The translations under genes were made by a program, and so were the position numbers. A stretch of 64,000 nt of DNA from contig CAVOWW010000018.1 of NCBI GenBank assembly GCA_963700255.1, positions 1 to 64,000 of the forward strand, written 5' to 3'. The stretch comes from UBA10649 sp963700255 (lineage in GTDB: Bacteria; Actinomycetota; Actinomycetes; S36-B12). Shown here in pieces: positions 30,007-40,092 of the stretch (positions are counted from its first letter, which is position 1; each line of letters starts with the position of its first letter). Under the pieces are notes generated by a model. It saw only the letters and a list, made by a program, of their open reading frames with translations. It had not been told where the DNA came from and did not search any database.

Positions 30007-32772
30007 ATGGCTATTGATAATCCCCCAACCCCGGTCATTTTGGCTGCCCTGCGCAAGCGAGTAGGTCTAAGCCAAGATCAGGCCGGCGCACGATTGGGAT
30101 TGATAGGCGCAAAACGCCGCACATCTGTGAGCAACTGGGAGACCGAGAAAAGCAATCCTAGCGCAAAGCATCGTATCCACTTCATTGGCTATCTTCTGGA
30201 CATTCTGCGCCTTCGACGCGATCCGCAGCTCTTTGCGGAAATCTGGACGCATATAATGGTTATAAAGTGGGGCTGGAAGCCGTTGCAGGAGGAGGACTTG
30301 AGGCGATACTATCCTGGCGGCATTCCCACCGGTCTAATGCCTTTGGAGAGAAGCGAACAAACAATTAGTCCATTACTGCTTCGAGCGCCTCCAAAGCCCA
30401 CTCCGCCACCAGATATCGATCGACTGGTTGACCGCAATGAGCAGGTCGCCGAACTTTTACGGGCACTGGATTTGGAGCACCTGGCCGTGATCGTAGGAAT
30501 GCCCGGTGTAGGAAAAACCAGTCTCGCCGCGATGTTGGTTCAGCGAAGGGCAAAGTCAGAAAAGACGTTTTGGCACAACTTCCTGGGTGACGCAGACGTG
30601 ACTAATCTCATGTGGAAGCTGGCCGGGTTCCTGTACTGGTCGGGTGAAGAATGGCCCTGGCTGTGGCTGATGAACGCCAGTCAGAATAATGGTCAACCCC
30701 TGGCCCCAAGGATTGTGCTGGATGTAATGTATGAACTACTGCTTGGGAAAGATTACTTTCTGTGCCTGGATGATTTTCAACAAGCAGAGTCCGATCCATT
30801 CGACTTTCGAGTTTGCAGAACGCCTGTGTGAGGCAGCAAGACTGAAAATGCTGTCGCTCATAGTTACTTCTCGGAGTGCGCCAACTTACCTGCGAGACAT
30901 CGTCTGCATGCCTTTGGCCGGGATGAGCAAACAAGAGGCTAAGCAGCTCTATATTGAGCGACGCATGCCCCCTACTAGTGAGATTTTATTCGATCGTATT
31001 TACCATCGTACGGGCGGCAATCCGCAGTTGTTGGAGCTGGTGATTGTCGCTATTCGCCAGGGTGATGATCCGCAGCGGCTCGCTGATGCCCTTGAGCTGA
31101 CAGATCACGTGGCCGGTTACTTGTTCGACCAGGTCGATAACGGCTTGCACGAACAGGATCGCCAGGTGATGATCGCTGTCTCCCTGCTCAATCCGGCCGC
31201 CACTCGGGGCGCCGTCGAAGCCGTGCTGACGGGTCAGCGTGTGTCTCAGTCCATCAATCGTCTCAGCCGACAACAGCTGCTTCAATCAGAGCAGAGCGAA
31301 GCAGGAACTGATCTATAGCCTGCATGCCACCTTACAAGCCTTCTACAGCCGTAGAGTCCCGTCAATTCAAGAACGTCAGAACATGCACTTGCGGGCCGCC
31401 GAATACTTCGAAACTGAGGCGAAGGACGTATTGCGGGCAGCTTATCATTTCCTGGAGGCGAAAGACGAGACTAGAGCGGCTCGCCTGGCGACAGCAGACG
31501 TCTGGTTCCTAATCAATCAAGGACGCGCCACGCAGCTTGCACAGGTGCTGGATCGACTTACGGATTGCCTCCTCGATCCCCTCGACCGAGCATCTCTCGA
31601 AGTTAGCCGTGGGGAGGTCTACAAGTTCCTCTGCGACATCCAAGAGGCCCAATGTGCCTATAGGGCGGCGCTGACCCAGCTTCAAAATGGCGACAGCTCA
31701 CTTGAAGCACGCGAGCTGCGTGCGCTGCGCCTACCTGGGTATGGGCGACCTGCTCCACCACGAGTTGCTCCACGATGCACTGTCACAGCTTCAGGAAGGT
31801 CTAGTTGAGCTAGGAGACGGTGACAGCCCTATTCGAAGTGCCTTGTTGATCAAGACCGGTACCGTTCACCTGGCACTCGGCCAGTCGAAAGAAGCCTTGT
31901 CGTCGGTACAGAAGGGCATGGATCTCCTTCCGGATGGACCAAGCCACCTTCGCATGCGGGCGCTCACGACACAAGGCGCAGTCTATTCCTCCCACGGCGA
32001 CGTATTGCAAGGACACAGGTATACGCGCGAAGCGCTAGGAATTGCCGAATTGCTGATGGATCGCGTCCACATGCTGAGTATCCTGGCCAATTCGGGCCTC
32101 GAACTTACAATCGCCGGAAGATGGCACGATGCACAGGCAGACTACGAGCGGGCGATCGAGATTGCCCAAAAAATCAGCAACAAGGGCGAGTTGGCTAAAC
32201 TAGAGAACAACTTGGGCATGCTGTACACCAACATGGGCGACCTAGACTTGGCCTTGACTCACTTGAGCCATGCCCAGGAGTTGGCCGAGGAACTGGGCCT
32301 CCACGTTTATCTGGCGCATATCCTGGCAAGCCTGGGCGACTTGTACGTCCGGCGAGGAGATTGGAAGGCCGCCGAAGTAGCTCTGGCTGAAGCGGAGCGG
32401 CTCGCTCAAGATGCCGGCTCAACATATCCGTTACCAGAGATATACTTCTTGCATTCGCAGGTACATCGGGCAGCCGAACGTGTGCAGGATGCGAAACAGG
32501 CGGCTCAGCACGCCGTGGACTTGGCTCACGAAATGAACCTTACGCTTGAAGAGGGCAAGGCGTGGCGGGCGTTAGGTCAGGCGCTCTTGACCGAAGGACT
32601 CCCCCTTCCAGCAATGGATGCCTTCCACCGCAGCCTAGAATCTCCTGGCCGGCGATGCCTATGAGGCTAGCCGAACGAAAGCGAGTGGGGCTTGGCGTTA
32701 CTGAGCGAGGCACGGGATACGTTTGAAAGCTTCGGGGCAGGCCGAGACCTGGCGACTTGCCGGTTCCCGTAG
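30007..32772 (+). CDS. STAND NTPase with HTH, NB-ARC and TPR domains (frameshifted)
   Basis: Signal-transduction ATPase of about 920 residues. N-terminal XRE-like helix-turn-helix at about residues 10-60 (LRKRVGLSQDQAGARLGL and TSVSNWETEKSNPSAKHRIH). NB-ARC domain: VDRNEQVAELLRAL, Walker A VGMPGVGKTSLAA at about residue 168, Walker B YFLCLDDFQ, sensor-like VTSRSAPTYL. The C-terminal half is TPR-rich, with repeats such as NNLGMLYTNMGDLDLALTHL and LASLGDLYVRRGDWKAAEVA. Frame changes occur near 30,800, 31,300, 31,720, 32,640 and 32,690. Such proteins act as ligand-gated regulators or, in some clades, as anti-phage sensors. No effector nuclease or protease domain is seen, so a regulatory role is as likely. 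The C-terminus is inferred. Confidence 0.78.
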
Positions 32773-32789
32773 ACACCGTTCTCTGAAAC

Positions 32790-34036
32790 TTACCCATTTG
32801 TCGCGAACGACATCTGGCGTTCAGTTCCTGCTTCCACGAGAACTGCCTGGAGACCAGGACTTACACTCTCTCCACAGGCGTACCTTCCCGCGGAACTCGC
32901 GGTAGCCAACTGTGCAAGATTGCAGGCGGCGTTGAGGTCGCGATCCTGGATCAGGCCGCACGCTTCGCAGAAATACGTCCGTTCAGATAAGGGCAGCGTC
33001 TCTTTGACATGGTGGCACACCGAACAGCGCTTGCTGGAGGCGTAGAAGCGTGGCGCAATCAACAGCCGCTCCCCGGCCCAGGCCGATTTGTAGGTCGTCT
33101 GCCGCCGAAACTCGCCCATGCCCACGTCGCTCAGGCCGCGCGCCAGACGCCTGTTCTTGACCATGCCTTGCACATTCAGGTCTTCCAGCACGATCACGGC
33201 CGGCCGCTCGGCGTCGGGCTTGGTTCTCGCCACGATCCGAGCGGTGGCCTGGTGCACCGCATCGCTGCGCATGTTGGCCACGCGTGCGTGCAGCCGCGCC
33301 ACCCGGCGCTGCGCCTTGTCACGATTCTCCCGCCCTGTTTACGCCGAGTAAACGACCGCTGGGCGCGCCGCAACGCCTGCAACGCCTGCTCCAGCGCTCT
33401 CGGATTGGCGAAGGTTCGACCATCCGAACACGTCGCCAGTGTCTTGATCCCCAAGTCGACGCCAAGCGCCGAGCCAGCCGCTGGCGTCGGATCGGGCAGT
33501 TCCATGGCCACCTGCACCGACACAAACCATCTGCCGGCGCGCTCGGAGACGGTGGCGCTGAGAATGTGTGCGCCAACGGGCAGGTAGTCTCGCTCTTTCA
33601 ACCGCAACTTGCCCAAGCGCGGCAGTTGGATGTGGCGCGGAAAGACCTTGATGGCGCCGGTGAGCCTGAAACTACCAATGCCCCGCTTGCGCGACTTGAA
33701 GCGCGGGTAGCCCACCTTGCCGCTGAGCTGGCCGGCCTTCTTGAGTGCAACCCGCCGGAAGAAGTTGGCGAAGGCCCGATCGAGATCGCGCAGCGCCTCC
33801 TGCGGCGCACACTTGGACGTTTCGTACAGCCAGGGGTAGTCCGTCTGCTTCAGGCGGTTCAACTCCCGGTGCAGGTCGATCGCCGACGGAACCTTCTCGC
33901 CCGCCTGGTAGGCCTCGGCCTTGCGCCGCCGCCCGAAGTTGTACGCAAAGCGCGCCGCACCGGCATGCCGCAGACACGCCGTGCGCTGCTTGTTATTTAG
34001 ATCAAGCTCAGTCTTGAACCCGCGCTGCGTCTTCAT
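32790..34036 (-). CDS. tnpB: TnpB RNA-guided nuclease / IS607-type OrfB (frameshifted)
   Basis: About 415 residues. N-terminal MKTQRGFKTELDLNNKQRTA and LRHAGAARFAYNFGRRRKAE match the WED/REC start of TnpB. RuvC-like residues are Asp in LGVDLGIKTLATCSDG, Glu in AVIVLEDLNVQGMVKNRRLA and Asp in CGLIQDRDLNAACNLA. The zinc ribbon CSVCHH...CEACG lies between the last two. The frame breaks near 33,330 (after FTRRKQGG). TnpB nucleases use an omega-RNA from the element end to cleave DNA at the donor site. The catalytic triad is complete, so only the frameshift argues against activity. Confidence 0.9.
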
Positions 34037-34525
34037 CTGCGACATCCATGCACTGCTCGATCGCCTGTTTGACACAGGCTGCAAGCCGTTTCGAGTTACG
34101 CCGTCCGTAGATGCGCGCCGCCATCGCGGTGATCACGGCGACAAAGTCGTCGACCAGATCGTCGCCCGTGTCGGATGGAAAGATCGTCTCAAGCCGGCGT
34201 CCCGTCGTCTCGAAAAGCACGTCGATGTAGCCCCACCCGAAGCGCGTCAGGCGATCTTTGTGCTCGACGACGATGACCCCGATCTTAGGGTCGCGGAGCA
34301 GTTTGTTCAGTTTGGGACGATTGTCGTTGACGCCCGATGCGATCTCCGTGACTTCCGCCGTGACCTGGTAGCCCTTGGCGGCGGCATAGTCGCGGAGACG
34401 CTGCATCTGGCGTAACGCATCCTCTTTCTGAGCTGCGCTGGAGACCCTGGCGTACAGAGCCACCCCCGATGGCCGATCCGGCTGTTCCCGGACGATGATC
34501 GTGCCGGTGTGACTCTGATAGGCAT
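34008..34525 (-). pseudogene. tnpA: IS607-type serine recombinase TnpA, 5'-truncated
   Basis: Small serine resolvase domain: VALYARVSSAAQKEDALRQM with the nucleophilic Ser in VSS, VVEHKDRLTRFGWGYIDVLF, and a C-terminal MAARIYGRRNSKRLAACVKQ. Reading upstream gives DAYQSHTGTIIVREQPDRP, the linker normally preceded by a MerR-like helix-turn-helix, but that DNA-binding domain is absent. At about 34,525-34,535 the sequence passes directly into a PIN-domain gene. The 3' end overlaps the start of tnpB by about 30 bases, usual for IS607 elements. Without the helix-turn-helix it is probably unable to transpose the element. Confidence 0.82.
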
Positions 34526-34606
34526 CCAGTCGCGCACCCCGGCATCACAGCGATTCGCTTTGCGGAGTTCGCTCAGGATGTTGGTGTCGAGCAGAAAGCC
34601 GCTCAT
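34526..34606 (-). pseudogene. VapC/FitB-type PIN toxin, N-terminal fragment
   Basis: MSGFLLDTNILSELRKANRC is the first strand and metal-binding Asp (LLDTN) of a PIN-domain ribonuclease toxin. Only about 27 residues remain before the sequence joins the truncated IS607 tnpA, so the toxin lacks most catalytic acids. The ATG (34,604-34,606) overlaps the antitoxin stop by four bases, the usual coupling in such pairs. Confidence 0.8.
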
Positions 34607-34839
34607 AGCTCGATGGGGCGCTCAAGCTGCGGCCCCCGCACAAAATCCTTGTCCTTGCCCACGTTGGGCATCGAAAGCAGGTATTCCTTGAACGAAGGCC
34701 TCTTCCTGTACGCCCCCACCAGCGCCGCACGCAGGATGCGCCGGTGCTCTTCTTCCATGGACACCCCATGCTGGCCGGCCTGCTCTTTGAGCTTCTTGAC
34801 GACCTTTTCTTCGATTTGTCTCACAATCAGTTGTGGCAT
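34603..34839 (-). CDS. FitA/VapB-like ribbon-helix-helix antitoxin
   Basis: 78 residues. Begins MPQLIVRQIEEKVVKKLKEQ and continues GVSMEEEHRRILRAALVG, the ribbon-helix-helix of FitA-type (plasmid stability, Arc-like) antitoxins. The C-terminal tail FKEYLLSMPNVGKDKDF would normally wrap the PIN toxin. Intact and overlapping its toxin gene, which is truncated, so this is an orphan antitoxin. Confidence 0.82.
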   Translation of the reverse strand: MPQLIVRQIEEKVVKKLKEQAGQHGVSMEEEHRRILRAALVGAYRKRPSFKEYLLSMPNVGKDKDFVRGPQLERPIEL

Positions 34840-35487
34840 AATGCATCAATTCCCAGTTCTGCTATCAATGATAGCACGCACCGCCACCGAGGGGAAGAAC
34901 GAAATGGCACCCTGTTCAGCTCAGGGCGCATCTTAACGTGAGGACTTGCGGGCAATGCAATTCAAAGGCTGGTGTGACCTTGACAAAGCTTCCGGCGTGT
35001 GTAAGCTATGGTCCGGCAGTGGGAACATGCGCCCCAGATGGGGCGGCGGAAATGAGAGGAGCGGAAAGCCAAGAACAAGCCAGGAACATCCTAGGAACAT
35101 GCTTGCAACATCCTTGCTACTACGGGGGCACTAGCGTGGCGGTAGCGTGCTGCCAGGGTTTTGCGATTACTGCTCCGGCGGGGGCACATCGGCGTGGGTC
35201 CGCTTGAGCGCGTCTTTCCGGCCGTTGATGACCTGCCGCGTCCAGATGAAGATCCGCGAACCGGGCGGGGGCTGGCCGAACTTGTTGACGTAAAGGTCCG
35301 TGATCTCGCACCACCCCAAACTGAATGCAGAAGGCAGAATGTAGAATGCAGAATGGTCGGAGACGGGACCAGCGGGCGAAGAAGGAAGAATGCAGAATGG
35401 GGCCGCTGAATTGTCTCGAAACGGGGTAGGGCCAGGCATATTTTGCCGCCAACGAATTTGACTGGGTCACAACACTATCTCTGCGCC
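34840..35487. other. Gene-poor junction region
   Basis: 0.65 kb with no intact gene. It contains near-repeats of GGAACAT at 35,086-35,115 and of AGAATG(C/T)AGAATG at 35,330-35,400. The gene style differs on either side (Chloroflexi-like left, Verrucomicrobia-like right). The minus frame ending at 35,167 holds a possible fragment of a conserved protein, listed separately. Confidence 0.55.
35167..35322 (-). pseudogene. Possible C-terminal fragment of a conserved hypothetical protein
   Basis: The minus frame reads WCEITDLYVNKFGQPPPGSR then IFIWTRQVINGRKDALKR and stops at 35,167. This looks like a real protein terminus, resembling verrucomicrobial or phage-related proteins I have seen with a TRQxINGW pattern. 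Upstream it dissolves into an AGAATGC-type low-complexity repeat, so it is probably a remnant. Low certainty. Confidence 0.3.
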
Positions 35488-37004
35488 ATGAGCGATTTCG
35501 TCCATCTGGAACTGTTGCCGCTGGGCAAGGTGCTGCGGGTCAAACGCGGCACGCCCTTGCAGGACGTGCTGTTTGCGCATGGGGTCGAGTTTCCGTGCGG
35601 CGGCCGCGGGCGCTGCAAAGGGTGCAAGATCAAGGTGTTGGCCGGCGCCCTGCCGATTACTGAGGAGGACAAGCAGAAGCTTACCGAGGCGGAATTGGCC
35701 GAGGGCTGGCGGCTGGCCTGCCGGGCGCAGGCGGAAAGCGATCTGAAGATCGAGCTGGCCCAATGGGAAGCGGCGATTCTCACGGACGATTCGGTATTTG
35801 CCTTCACGCCGCGGGAAGGATTGGGCATCGCGATTGACCTGGGCACAACCACCATCGTGGCGCAGTTGATTGACTTGCAGACCGGCCATGTGCTGGCGGT
35901 GCGCGCGGCGCTGAATGCGCAGGCCAAATGCGGCGCCGATATTATGAGCCGCGTGGAGTCTGCCGTGGCCGGCGGGGGCCAGCGGACGTTGCAGAACCTG
36001 GTCCGCAAGCAGATCGGCCGGCTGGCGCAGGAGTTGGTGACGACGGCTTCGGGCGCGGCGCATGAAGTCAAGAGCGTGGTCCTGGTCGGCAACACGGTGA
36101 TGCACCATTTGTTCTGCGGCATCAGCCTGGAGCCGCTTTCGCGGTATCCCTTCGAGCCGGTGTCGCCCGGTTTGCAGGTGTTCGACGCGGCGCAACTGGG
36201 CTGGAAGCTGCCGGGCAATCCCGGCGGTGCGTTTCCTGCCCTGCCTGGGGAGCTTTGTGGGCAGCGACATCCTGGCGGGGCTGCTGGCGACCAAGCTGCA
36301 CGAGAGCGAGCAAGTGGCGGTCCTGATTGACCTGGGGACGAACGGGGAAATCGTCGTGGGCAACCGCGAGCGCATGTTGTGCGCGTCCACCGCGGCGGGG
36401 CCGGCGTTCGAGGGGGCGCGCATTTCCATGGGCATGCGGGCGGCGACGGGCGCCATCTCCGAGGTGCGCGCGCGGGACGGCCAGTTCGCAATGCCACGTG
36501 CTGGGCAACGTCGCGCCGCGTGGGATTTGCGGCAGCGGGCTGGTGGATGCGGTGGCGGTCGGGCTGGACCTGGGCTGGATTTCACCCATGGGCCGGCTGG
36601 CGAACGGCGACCCGCTGACGCTGGCGGGGCCCGTGACGCTCAATCAATGGGACGTGCGTGAATTGCAGTTGGCCAAAGGCGCGATTGCCGCCGGCTTGCG
36701 CATCCTGCTGGAGCAATGGGGCGCGACGAAGGATGACCTGGCGCAGGTCTTCCTGGCCGGCGCCTTCGGCAATTACATCAATTATACCAGCGCGCGGCGC
36801 ATCGGGCTGCTGGATTTTCCGGCGGAAAAGGTGCGCCCGTCGGGCAACACCGCCTTGCTGGGCGCCAAGCTCGCGCTGTTCAGCTTGCCGGAACACGACG
36901 GCGCCTATCCGCAGATACTCGCCAAGGTGAAGCACGTCTCGCTGAACGAGGATGCGCGGTTCCAGGAGATGTTCGTGGAGGAGATGGTTTTCCCCGAGAG
37001 ATAG
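35488..37004 (+). CDS. RACo-like ASKHA/2Fe-2S protein (corrinoid-protein reactivation family, DUF4445; frameshifted)
   Basis: ATP-dependent reductive activator type protein. The N-terminal 2Fe-2S ferredoxin domain has FPCGGRGRCKGCKIKVLAG with a fourth Cys in LACRAQ. The ASKHA ATPase fold follows: GIAIDLGTTTIVAQLIDLQT, VVLVGNTVMHHLFCGI, then after a frame change near 36,235 LIDLGTNGEIVVGNRERMLC and AAGPAFEGARISMGMRAATG. After a second change near 36,490 it reads ICGSGLVDAVAVGLDLG and FLAGAFGNYINYTSARRIGL. Known members reduce inactive Co(II) corrinoid proteins of methyltransferases; no methyltransferase lies nearby. Start at ATG 35,488; about 505 residues in total. Confidence 0.85.
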
Positions 37005-37045
37005 GCGCGTAGTGCAGAGCGCGGTCGGCCAGTCGAGCCATGGCC

Positions 37046-38446
37046 TTACGGAGCCGGTGAGGGCAGGGCAGGGGACGGACTCGCGGGAGCCGGCGTCGGG
37101 CCGGGCCGCAAAGCCATCCTCCTGGCATCCAGCGCGTCCAATTGCTGGATGGCGGCTTCGGCGGCGCGCCCTGGCCCGCTCGCTTGGTAAGGGGAAGTTG
37201 GAGGCGCCGCGATCGCGTTGCTGCAAATACGCTTCGATCGCCTGGCAGTAGTCCTGCACCAGCCCGGCGTACTCCTGGGCGATGCGCGAGCGGAGCAGCC
37301 CCAGCTCGCGCAGCGTGTTGCCTGAGCGCCTGGGTCTGCCGCGACGGGATCCCATTCGCGAATGATCGTCTGCAGGCTGACTTCGGCGCGCAGCGGCAGC
37401 TCGTTGGTGCGGGTGCGGACTTGCACGGCAGCATGAATGGCCTGATCCAGCTTCTGCCAGCTTTCCGCCAGCGGCCAGGCCTGCGCCGCGTCGCGCCCGC
37501 TGGCCTGGGCGAGTGACAGGGCCCACCACTTCTCGACATCCAGGGGCCGCTGGAAGTGGGTATGAAAGGCCTCCAGAAAGGCGAACTGCCAGTTGTGGTG
37601 CTGCGGCAACCGGGCCAGCATCGCTTGCAGGCACGCGCGCCCGTCCGGCAAGCGGAGCAGCTCGCCGACGAACAACTGGGCGCTGCCGCGATAAAGGTCG
37701 CCCGCGTCGTCGGCCAAATCCTGCTCGGTCGGCCAGCTCAGGGCCTCGAAGGTCAAGGGCGGGCGCCCGCGCAGTTTCTATCTGCGCCTGTTGCAGCAGA
37801 GGTCTGCTTGCGCGAAGCGACGAACGTGGCGCTGAAGTTGAGGCCGTTCGGCAGCCGCGCGCGGCGGGGGCAGGATGATTTCGACTTCACTGGAGGCCAG
37901 CAGGAGTTGCGAGAAGCCTTCAACCAGCCAGAGCGGAATCTCCGCCCCGCGTCCCTGCGCCGTGCGATTCGCCAGCTCGAGCAGCAATACCTGCACGATC
38001 GCCCGCACGTAGCGGGGCCGCTCCACCACGTTCGGGAGGTCCACCCGGTATTGCCAGCCGTTCTTGAACCTTCCGAGGTAATCGTGATGGTGTCGCTCGG
38101 CCGCCACCGGCGGGATACAGCACCAGATAGATCGTTCCGCGCCAGGGTGCTGTGACGTCCAGCTCGCGCAGTAGCAACTGTTTGATCCGCTCGCAGGATA
38201 CGGTTGCGAGGGTCGGCTCCAACTGGACGAAGTCCTGGTTTGTCGCCAGGGACGAGAGCGCCGGCGGCGAGCCGTGGCCGAGCGCGCGGCATAAGCAATG
38301 AACTGGCCGGAGTAGCTGCGCATGGACACGAGGTCGGAGGGTGGGAGCTGGGCGGCGGCCACACACCGCAGAGCGCCCAGCCAAACGGCTACGCCTGCCA
38401 GCAGCGCCAGTCGCCGGCCTTCCTTTGCTTTAGCTTTCCTGTTCAT
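37046..38446 (-). CDS. Exported protein of unknown function (multiply frameshifted)
   Basis: About 465 residues reconstructed from at least three frames. Start MNRKAKAKEGRRLALLAGVA followed by a hydrophobic stretch suggests a signal peptide. Recognisable coding segments are DFVQLEPTLATVSCERIKQL, GTIYLVLYP, NGWQYRVDLPNVVERPRYVR, EIPLWLVEGFSQLLLASSEV (possibly a peptidase-MA-like E-G-x-x-x element without the full zinc motif), FEALSWPTEQDLADDAGDLY and LEAFHTHFQRPLDVEKWWAL. It ends in a Pro/Ala tail (SPSPALPSPAP) with a stop at 37,046. I do not recognise a named family, but similar proteins occur in Verrucomicrobia as I recall. Frame changes lie near 38,300, 38,110, 37,860, 37,760 and 37,320. 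Confidence 0.6.
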
Positions 38447-38554
38447 TCGAGACCGCCAGGCCGTGCTTGCCAGAGGCCCGGCTCCGGCCGAGCTGCTTCA
38501 CTGGAGCCGCCGAAGCGCGAAGTCCCGCCCGCAGCCAGGACTTGCAGCAACGCG

Positions 38555-38905
38555 CTAGCTCTTGCTCGCCGCAGCTTTGGCCGGCTTGTCGGCTGGCTTG
38601 GTTGGCGCAGGCTTGCTTTCTCCGCTCGGAGCGGGCTTTGTCGGCGGCGGCTGGCGCGCTGGCGGGGGCGACGTCTTTCTTGGCGGCTTCTTTGTATTTC
38701 TCGCTGCGGTAATCGGTGGTGTAAAACCCGCTGCCTTTGAAAATCAAGCCCGCCCCCGTGCAATGGCGCGTTTGACCTTGCCTTTGCCCCAGCGCTTCCG
38801 GGCGCACAGCTTCTCCGGGCAGATGGTCAGCGGCTTGGCAGAAATCGGCTGAAACTGGTCAAACTGATGTCCGCACTTCTCGCAGACATATTGATAAGTC
38901 GGCAT
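38555..38905 (-). CDS. FmdB-type zinc-ribbon protein (frameshifted)
   Basis: Small putative regulator. It begins MPTYQYVCEKCGHQFDQFQP with the first zinc pair CxxC, then ICPEKLCARKRWGKGKVKR with the second pair, and after a frame change near 38,755 GLIFKGSGFYTTDYRSEKYK. A further change near 38,620 leads into an Ala/Lys/Pro tail ending KPAKAAASKS with TAG at 38,555-38,557. ATG 38,905 is chosen because the family always begins MPxYxYxC; an upstream start adds 30 unrelated residues. Function in the family is unproven. Confidence 0.83.
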
Positions 38906-39028
38906 ACTCGTTATGTTAATAGTCGGCGGATGAAGTTGGGTCAAGTGCTCAAGCAGATACGATACGGATTCACGGGCGGCAGCGCGGCGCACCATAGTAA
39001 CTCTGTAACGATTTAAGTTGCCCGCGGC

Positions 39029-40092
39029 CTATCCGCCGATACAGCTCATGGACCGCGGCGGCGGCACGAAGTCCGGCTCGCCGATGTGGTGGCGGGCTTC
39101 CTTCTGCCAAACCACGCCCTTGAGCCACTCGGCGATCGCCTCGTCCGATGCGCCCGCGCGCAGTTGCGAGCGCAAGTCGTGCTCGGTCACGCTGAACAGG
39201 CAGGTGCGGATCTTGCCGTCCGCGGTCAGCCGGATGCGATTGCAGTGGCCGCAGAACGGCTCGCTCACCGGCGCGATGATGCCGATCTCGCCGCGCCCGT
39301 CCGGGAAAGCTCCAGCGTTTGGCGGTTGCGGACGGGTTGTCGGAAGCAACCGGGCGCAGGTCAAACCGGGCTTGCAGGCGAGCCAGCACTTCGTGGCCCG
39401 GCACGACCATTTCCTTGAGCCAGGCGCGCGCGGAATCGAGCGGCATGAACTCGATGAAGCGCAGGCTCAGGTCGTGCTCCCGCGCGAAGCCGGCCAGGGC
39501 CTCGATTTCGTGGTCGTTGAGGCCGCGGATGATAACGGCGTTGACCTTGACCGGGTGCAGGCCGAGTGTCCTGCGCCAGGTTGATGCTGCGCAAGGACCT
39601 CCTCCAGACCCGTCGCGGCCCGTGATCTTCTTGAAGTTATCGCCCGTCGAGCGAATCCAGGCTGAAACTGATGCGGCGCAGGCCGGCGGCGCGCAGCGCC
39701 TGCGCCTTGTGCGGGAAGAGGAAGCCGTTGGTGGTCATGGCGAGGTCGGTGATGCCGGGAATCCTCGCGATGCGCGCGACCAGGTCTTCGACGTTGTGGC
39801 GCAGCAGCGGCTCGCCGCCGGTGAGCCGGACTTTCTGAATGCCCAGGCTGACCGCGAGGCGGACCACGCGCTCAATTTCCTCGAAGGAAAGGATGTGGGC
39901 CTTGGGCACCCATTGCTGCACAATGGGCGCCGGGTTGGGCAGGTGCGCCCAGTGGCCGCGGTAGAAATTCTGCGCCGCCTCGGTTTCGGGCAGGCAATAA
40001 AGGCAGCGGAAATTGCAGCGGTCCGTGATGCTCACCCGCAGGTCGCGCAGGACGCGCCCCTGCGAATCGATGAGCAGCCGGGCATCGGTCAC
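39029..40092 (-). CDS. moaA: GTP 3',8-cyclase MoaA (molybdenum cofactor; frameshifted)
   Basis: Radical-SAM enzyme for the first step of molybdopterin synthesis. The SAM cluster is CNFRCLYC in LRVSITDRCNFRCLYCLPE; VRLTGGEPLLRHN follows. The second cluster region is PFCGHCNRIRLTADGKIRTC, and the C-terminus is MSCIGG, whose terminal GG is essential in MoaA. Frame changes occur near 39,640, 39,580 and 39,300. The start is a GTG at 40,090-40,092 overlapping the upstream gene stop (GTGA). Length about 350 residues, slightly long. No other moa genes are seen. Confidence 0.92.

Noticed and set aside
35142..35155. Sequence GGCGGTAGCGTG resembling an ops/RfaH element
   Set aside because: It is not upstream of a glycan operon, no hairpin context was seen, and the organism type does not suggest RfaH control.
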